Origin: an uncultured Clostridia bacterium
GTDB taxonomy: Bacteria; Bacillota; Clostridia; TANB77; CAG-508
Length of the DNA stretch: 8,977 nt
Reading direction: 5' to 3'
Assembly: GCA_948946035.1 (NCBI GenBank)
Contig: CARBKU010000037.1
Location: 1-8,977, forward strand
Shown here: piece after piece, positions 5,556-8,977 of the stretch
Numbering within the stretch: position 1 is the stretch's first letter
Layout of the letters: every line of letters starts with the position of its first letter
Notes under the pieces: model-generated
Database searches by the model: none
What the model saw: only the letters and a program-made list of their open reading frames with translations
Told to the model about the DNA's origin: nothing
Translations under genes and position numbers: made by a program

Positions 5556-7048
5556 ATGATAAGATTATTAAGTTTATTTACAGGAATAGGAGCATTTGAA
5601 AAAGCACTAAGAAATTTGAATATTCCTTATGAGTTAGTTGGATTTAGTGAAATTGATAAATTTGCAATAAAAAGTTATTGTGCAATACATAATGAAAATG
5701 AAGATAAAAATCTAGGAGATGTAAAGGAAATACAAACAGACAAATTAAAAGAAGTAGACTTTATGACATGGCGGTTTTCCTTGTCAAGACATAAGTATTG
5801 CTGGAAATTTAAAAGGAATTGAAAAAGATAAAACTAGAAGTGGACTATATTTTGAAGGATATAGAATTTTAAAAGATGTAATGCCAAAGGTAAGTATAAT
5901 AGAAAATGTAAAAAATCTAACAAGTAAACGATTTAGAGAAAAATTTGTTATGATTTTGAAAGACTTAGAGGATGCAGGTTATAATAATTATTGGCGAATA
6001 TTAAATGCAAAAGATTATGGTATTCCACAAAATAGAGAAAGAGTATTTGTAATATCTATTAGAAAAGATATTGATAAATGCTCTTTTAATTTTCCAGATA
6101 AACAATTTTTGAAAATAAGACTAAAAGATTTATTAGAAGATGATGTTGAAGACAAATACTATTTGTCAGATAAGGCAATAGGAAGATTAGTAAGACATTC
6201 AAATAAAATAATAAGAAAACAAAAAAATCCAAATGTAAGTGCTTGTTTAATTGCAAATTACTTTAAAATGGGAGCAAGAGATCAACAATATATAAAAGAT
6301 GACAATGTAAAAAGAATTTGTGGAATATATGATGAGAAAAACAAGCAACATCAAGCTGGAAGTATATATGATAAAAATGGTATTTCTCCAACTGTAACAA
6401 GTGCCAGTGGAGGACATATTCAGCCACATATTTTAGTAAATGAAGGCACAAAAAAAGGTTATACAGAAGCATACGAGGGAGATTCTATAAATGTTTCCTA
6501 TCCACAAAATATAAGAAAAAGAGGTAGAGTAGGGAAACAAGTTTCACAAACAATTTTAGCAAGTAATAGTAATATGGCAACATTAGAAAAAACAGATAAA
6601 CCAATATGTATAAATAATTCAGAAGGAAAAACAAGTGTGCAAGATAGAATATATGACACAGAAGGAATAATGCCTACTGTTACAGCTGGAAATTTTAAAT
6701 CTAATATTGCAGAAAATAAAGATATTTCAATGTATAACCCATATAACAATGTTGAAATTAAAGAAATAGCTCCAACACAAACTAGAAATTGTGGAAATAT
6801 AAACTCTAGTGCAGCAGTATTAATAACAGAAGATGGAAAATACTGTTTTAGAATTAGAAAATTAACACCAAAAGAATGCTGGAGATTAATGCGGTTTTAC
6901 AGATGAAGATTTTGAAAAAGCTAAATCAGTTCCAATATCAGATACACAATTATATAGACAAGCTGGAAATTCAATAGTTGTAAATGTATTAATGGAAATA
7001 TTCAAAAAGATAATATTTGAAGATTGTGTAAATGCTAAATTTGTATGA
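5556..7048 (+). pseudogene. C5-cytosine DNA methyltransferase, split by two +1 frameshifts
   Basis: With one base skipped at 5772 and one at 6892, a complete 496-aa enzyme is read. Motif I is LFTGIGAFE (7-15), followed by FSEID (30-34), motif IV WGFPCQD with catalytic Cys76, ENV (116-118), QNRERVF (158-164), a long target-recognition region with SPTVTS, MPTVTA and APTQT elements, RLMGFTDED, and motif X QAGNSIVV (468-475). As written, the first frame stops at 5822 after 88 residues, just before the PCQ motif is made. The middle frame (open to 6906) lacks motif I and loses motif X. Both shifts are an extra C in front of GGTTTT: TGG-C-GGT-TTT and ATG-C-GGT-TTT. Everything else is undamaged, so the cause could be a sequencing artefact, recent mutation or programmed frameshifting at CGG. 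The start ATG 5556 follows AAAGGAG. No cognate endonuclease is seen. Confidence 0.9.
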
Positions 7049-7092
7049 TATAGATTGTTAGAAAAAATTAAAATATAAAGGAGAAGTACATT

Positions 7093-7656
7093 ATGCAGAA
7101 ACCAGAACAAGAAACTTATAAAAATTATTTACTTAGGACAGTAACAGAAGAAATAGGAAATGTTTTTGCGAGAAAAATGGATGAAGCTAAAAAAGAACTA
7201 TTTGAAATGGATTATAAAGTAGCTTTAGAAAGTACAGAAGAAATATTGAAAAACTACAAGAAATTGAAAGAGCATATTACATTAACTAAACAAGAAAAAG
7301 AAGAACTAATAGGGGAAACAAAAGAATACCAAGAAAAACAAATAGAAAGTATAATGACAGGCTTATTTTCAGAAGATGAATTATATTTAGAAAGTTTATT
7401 AAAAAGTAGATGTAAAACAAAAATGTTTCTAGCATTTATAGATGGGATTTTTGAAAAATACCTAAATATAAAAAGCAACGATAAAATAGAAATCAGAAAA
7501 AGAACTATACTAAAAGAATTATATATGAAGGGTGCAAAACAATCAGAATTTATTTATAAATATTATGAAGTTGACAGAACCTTTTATACAGATAAGGACA
7601 GATTATTAAAAGATCTAGCTCCTTATTTTTTTGGCATAAAAGGAATCAATATATAA
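7093..7656 (+). CDS. Helical protein with C-terminal HTH-like domain, possible regulator
   Basis: The 187-aa protein is mostly charged helix (1-125, coiled-coil-like). Its C-terminal domain (about 133-180, RKRTILKELYMKG then DRTFYTDKDRLLKDLAPYFFG) resembles the sigma-70 region-4-like or RinA-type HTH of phage and ICE regulators. In that family a helix pair contacts promoter DNA, and the LKDLAPYFFGI ending is typical; the turn here (YYEVDRTFYTDKDR) fits. It closes the first operon, after the split methyltransferase gene. ATG 7093 has AAAGGAG (7077-7083) nine bases upstream. A role in turning on later element genes, such as the unit starting near 7660, is an inference from position. Confidence 0.6.
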   Translation: MQKPEQETYKNYLLRTVTEEIGNVFARKMDEAKKELFEMDYKVALESTEEILKNYKKLKEHITLTKQEKEELIGETKEYQEKQIESIMTGLFSEDELYLESLLKSRCKTKMFLAFIDGIFEKYLNIKSNDKIEIRKRTILKELYMKGAKQSEFIYKYYEVDRTFYTDKDRLLKDLAPYFFGIKGINI

Positions 7657-7659
7657 AAT
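7631..7659 (+). promoter_or_regulatory. Candidate promoter for the Cys-rich/ParB unit
   Basis: TTGGCA (7631-7636) and TAAAAT (7654-7659) are 17 bp apart and each matches the sigma-70 consensus at 5 of 6 positions. They overlap the end of the preceding gene. Initiation near 7666 would give a leader of about 180 bases, which contains the hairpins at 7695-7773. Confidence 0.4.
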
Positions 7660-7694
7660 AAGGCTTTTTATAAAAAATACTAAAAGGCAGGAAA

Positions 7695-7773
7695 GAGATA
7701 CAGAGTGTATCTCGTAAACACATAGAAAAACAAGCTTTCTAGTTCTCTGTATTAGGTAAAAAAATACAGAGAA
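7695..7773 (+). promoter_or_regulatory. Leader RNA with two hairpins and an alternative pairing
   Basis: Hairpin 1 pairs GAGATAC (7695-7701) with GTATCTC (7707-7713). Hairpin 2 pairs 7743-7753 (TTCTCTGTATT) with 7763-7773 (AATACAGAGAA), both perfectly. The word ATACAGAG occurs at 7698-7705 and 7764-7771, and its complement CTCTGTAT lies between them at 7745-7752. CTCTGTAT can therefore pair with either copy. Pairing with the upstream copy breaks both hairpins, giving two exclusive folds as in attenuators and riboswitches. No T-run follows hairpin 2, so control would be of translation or processing rather than simple termination. No known riboswitch class was recognised. A protein-binding DNA site is an alternative. 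Confidence 0.45.
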
Positions 7774-7849
7774 AGCACAGAAGAATTAAATATAGATTTT
7801 ATTGAAGATTTAAGCAAAAGATAAAGAAATACTTATGGAGGAAATGCTT

Positions 7850-8032
7850 ATGGGAAGAAAAAATAAAAGAAAAAGACCAAATATAACAAAGCATTTATGT
7901 ATTTATGGGAGATTATCAAGAAAAAATCAAGCAGTTGCATACTGTAAATTACATAAGTGTTATTTAGAGCCAAAAGATATTGCAGAAAAGAAATGCAATT
8001 TTAAAAGATGCATACATAAACAAGAATTATAA
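7850..8032 (+). CDS. Small basic Cys-rich protein, probable zinc-binding
   Basis: The 60-aa protein has a basic start (GRKNKRKRP) and five cysteines (17, 32, 37, 49, 54) with His35 and His56 placed for a zinc-ribbon-like site: CxxH near 32-35 and CxxxxC at 49-54. Its size and pattern resemble small Cys-rich proteins of unknown role in Bacillota conjugative elements. In-frame ATGs exist at 7835, 7844 and 7850; 7850 is chosen because GGAGG (7837-7841) lies eight bases upstream, while that site overlaps or touches the earlier starts. It precedes the ParB gene by 15 bases, and its stop is followed directly by that gene's AAAGGAG. A nucleic-acid-binding role is inferred from charge and likely zinc only. 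Confidence 0.65.
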   Translation: MGRKNKRKRPNITKHLCIYGRLSRKNQAVAYCKLHKCYLEPKDIAEKKCNFKRCIHKQEL

Positions 8033-8047
8033 AGGAGCAAAAGAAAA

Positions 8048-8977
8048 ATGGAAACAAACCAATTATTAATTAATTATTATAAAAAAGAAGAACTAAAAAA
8101 AGTGAAAAGTAGAAAGCAAGAAGGATTAACAACAGAAGAAATTATAAAATTAGCAAACAAAGAATATATCACAGTAGCAGAAATAAAACAGGCATTAGGA
8201 ATAGAGGAAGAAGAAACAATAGAACATGAAGAAATTAAACAAAAAGATATAGTTACTGAAAATAAAAGAGAACAACAGGAAAATGTAAAAATAGTTAAGA
8301 TAGCAATAGATAAATTAATAGATTATCCAAACCAGCCATTTAAACTTTATAATGAAGACAAGAAAAAAGAAATGATAGAAAGTATAAAAATAAATGGAAT
8401 AATGCAACCATTAATAGTAAGACCTATGGAAGATGGAAAATATCAAATAATTGCAGGACATAATCGTAAAAACTGTGCAAAAGAAATAGGACTATTAGAA
8501 TTGCCTTGTATTGTAAAGGAGAATTTAACAGAAGATGAAGTAAAAATATATTTGATAGATACTAATTTATGTACCAGAGAAAATATATCTCCCATAGAAA
8601 GGGCAAAAGCATACAGAATGAAATATGATACATATAAAAAGCGAAACATAAAAACATCAATGTTAGAAGAAATTAAAAAGGACAATTTAGGTTTAGCAAG
8701 AGCAACAATAATAAAAGAAGAAAAATCAAGTAATGGTACAATACAAAGATATTTAAGATTAACATATCTAATTCCAGAATTGCAAAATATAGTTGAACAG
8801 GGAAAAATGAGTATAAATATTGCAGAAAAGGTTAGTTTTCTTTCAAACGAGGAACAAAGAATTTTAGCAGAAATTTTGACAGAAAAGAAAATTAAATTAA
8901 CAGAAGCATTAGTAAAAAAGATAAGAAAAGCATCAGAAAGCTACAAGGTGGAAGATTATACGAATTATTTGTCAAAA
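8048..8977 (+). CDS. ParB/Spo0J-like partition protein (5' part, runs off the window)
   Basis: 310 codons are open to the window end, so the gene is cut by the window. Residues 1-80 are a charged N-terminal extension with a possible small helix-turn-helix (EEIIKLANKEYITVAEIKQA). The ParB/sulfiredoxin-like domain runs about 83-180: IDKLIDYPNQPF, then IKINGIMQPLIVRP, then the nucleotide-binding box GHNRK (137-141), a variant of the usual GERR/GHRR, and LIDTNLCTRENISPIERA. The HTH (KorB-like) region lies about 205-270 (NGTIQRYLRLTYLIPEL, MSINIAEKVSFLS). ParB proteins bind parS sites and CTP and act in segregation; on ICEs they may stabilise the excised circle or regulate genes. No ParA gene precedes it here; one might lie downstream. 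ATG 8048 has AAAGGAG (8031-8037) ten bases upstream. Confidence 0.9.
   Translation, partial: METNQLLINYYKKEELKKVKSRKQEGLTTEEIIKLANKEYITVAEIKQALGIEEEETIEHEEIKQKDIVTENKREQQENVKIVKIAIDKLIDYPNQPFKLYNEDKKKEMIESIKINGIMQPLIVRPMEDGKYQIIAGHNRKNCAKEIGLLELPCIVKENLTEDEVKIYLIDTNLCTRENISPIERAKAYRMKYDTYKKRNIKTSMLEEIKKDNLGLARATIIKEEKSSNGTIQRYLRLTYLIPELQNIVEQGKMSINIAEKVSFLSNEEQRILAEILTEKKIKLTEALVKKIRKASESYKVEDYTNYLSK

Noticed and set aside
5763..6900. Reassignment of the CGG codon as the explanation for the two sites
   Set aside because: Reading CGG as another amino acid would not restore the frame; a base must be skipped at both sites. An unassigned or slow CGG could still favour a shift.
3751..7048. A Dnd phosphorothioation system
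   Set aside because: Only the PAPS-reductase fold is shared. No DndB, DndD, DndE or cysteine desulphurase is present in the window, and the neighbours are methyltransferases.

Overview
The DNA is very AT-rich. Isoleucine is mostly ATA or ATT, arginine almost always AGA, and ribosome binding sites are of the AAGGAG type. This points to a low-GC Bacillota, most likely a Clostridia-type bacterium; the species cannot be named. The window runs from chromosome into the left end of an integrated mobile element, probably an integrative and conjugative element (ICE). No integrase or conjugation gene lies inside the window, so the element type is inferred from position and gene content.

Layout: 1-240 holds no recognisable gene. 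250-440 is a compact 191-bp element that looks like a MITE. It has near-perfect 47-bp terminal inverted repeats, a structured centre and a 9-bp target duplication. A likely promoter begins at its right edge and leads to the 23S rRNA uracil methyltransferase gene rlmD/rumA (565-1932). The C-terminus of RlmD departs from the family consensus just after the conserved HVECV, as expected if an element has integrated in the gene's 3' end. 1933-2170 is a control region with a possible promoter and operator and a good intrinsic terminator or attenuator.

A tightly packed rightward operon follows (2171-7656). It encodes a tiny membrane protein (DUF3789-like), an HTH replication protein carrying DNA iterons inside its own gene, an unknown 89-aa protein, a DUF4313-like protein, a PAPS-reductase-fold PP-loop enzyme, an MT-A70 adenine methyltransferase, an unknown acidic protein with an internal duplication, a C5-cytosine methyltransferase gene split by two +1 frameshifts, and a helical protein with an HTH-like C-terminus. 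A second unit (from about 7660) has a leader RNA with mutually exclusive hairpins, then a small Cys-rich basic protein and a ParB-family protein that runs off the window end.

The genes suggest that the element can replicate (Rep plus internal iterons), segregate (ParB) and modify its own DNA (MT-A70, C5-MTase, perhaps the PP-loop enzyme). The three most interesting signals are: (1) two frameshifts in the cytosine methyltransferase with the same local form, an extra C giving GCGGTTTT and creating the only two CGG codons seen in the window; (2) three 24-bp-spaced iterons in the replication gene, where the DNA motif is kept although the third copy is read in another frame; (3) the alternative-pairing leader before the Cys-rich/ParB unit.
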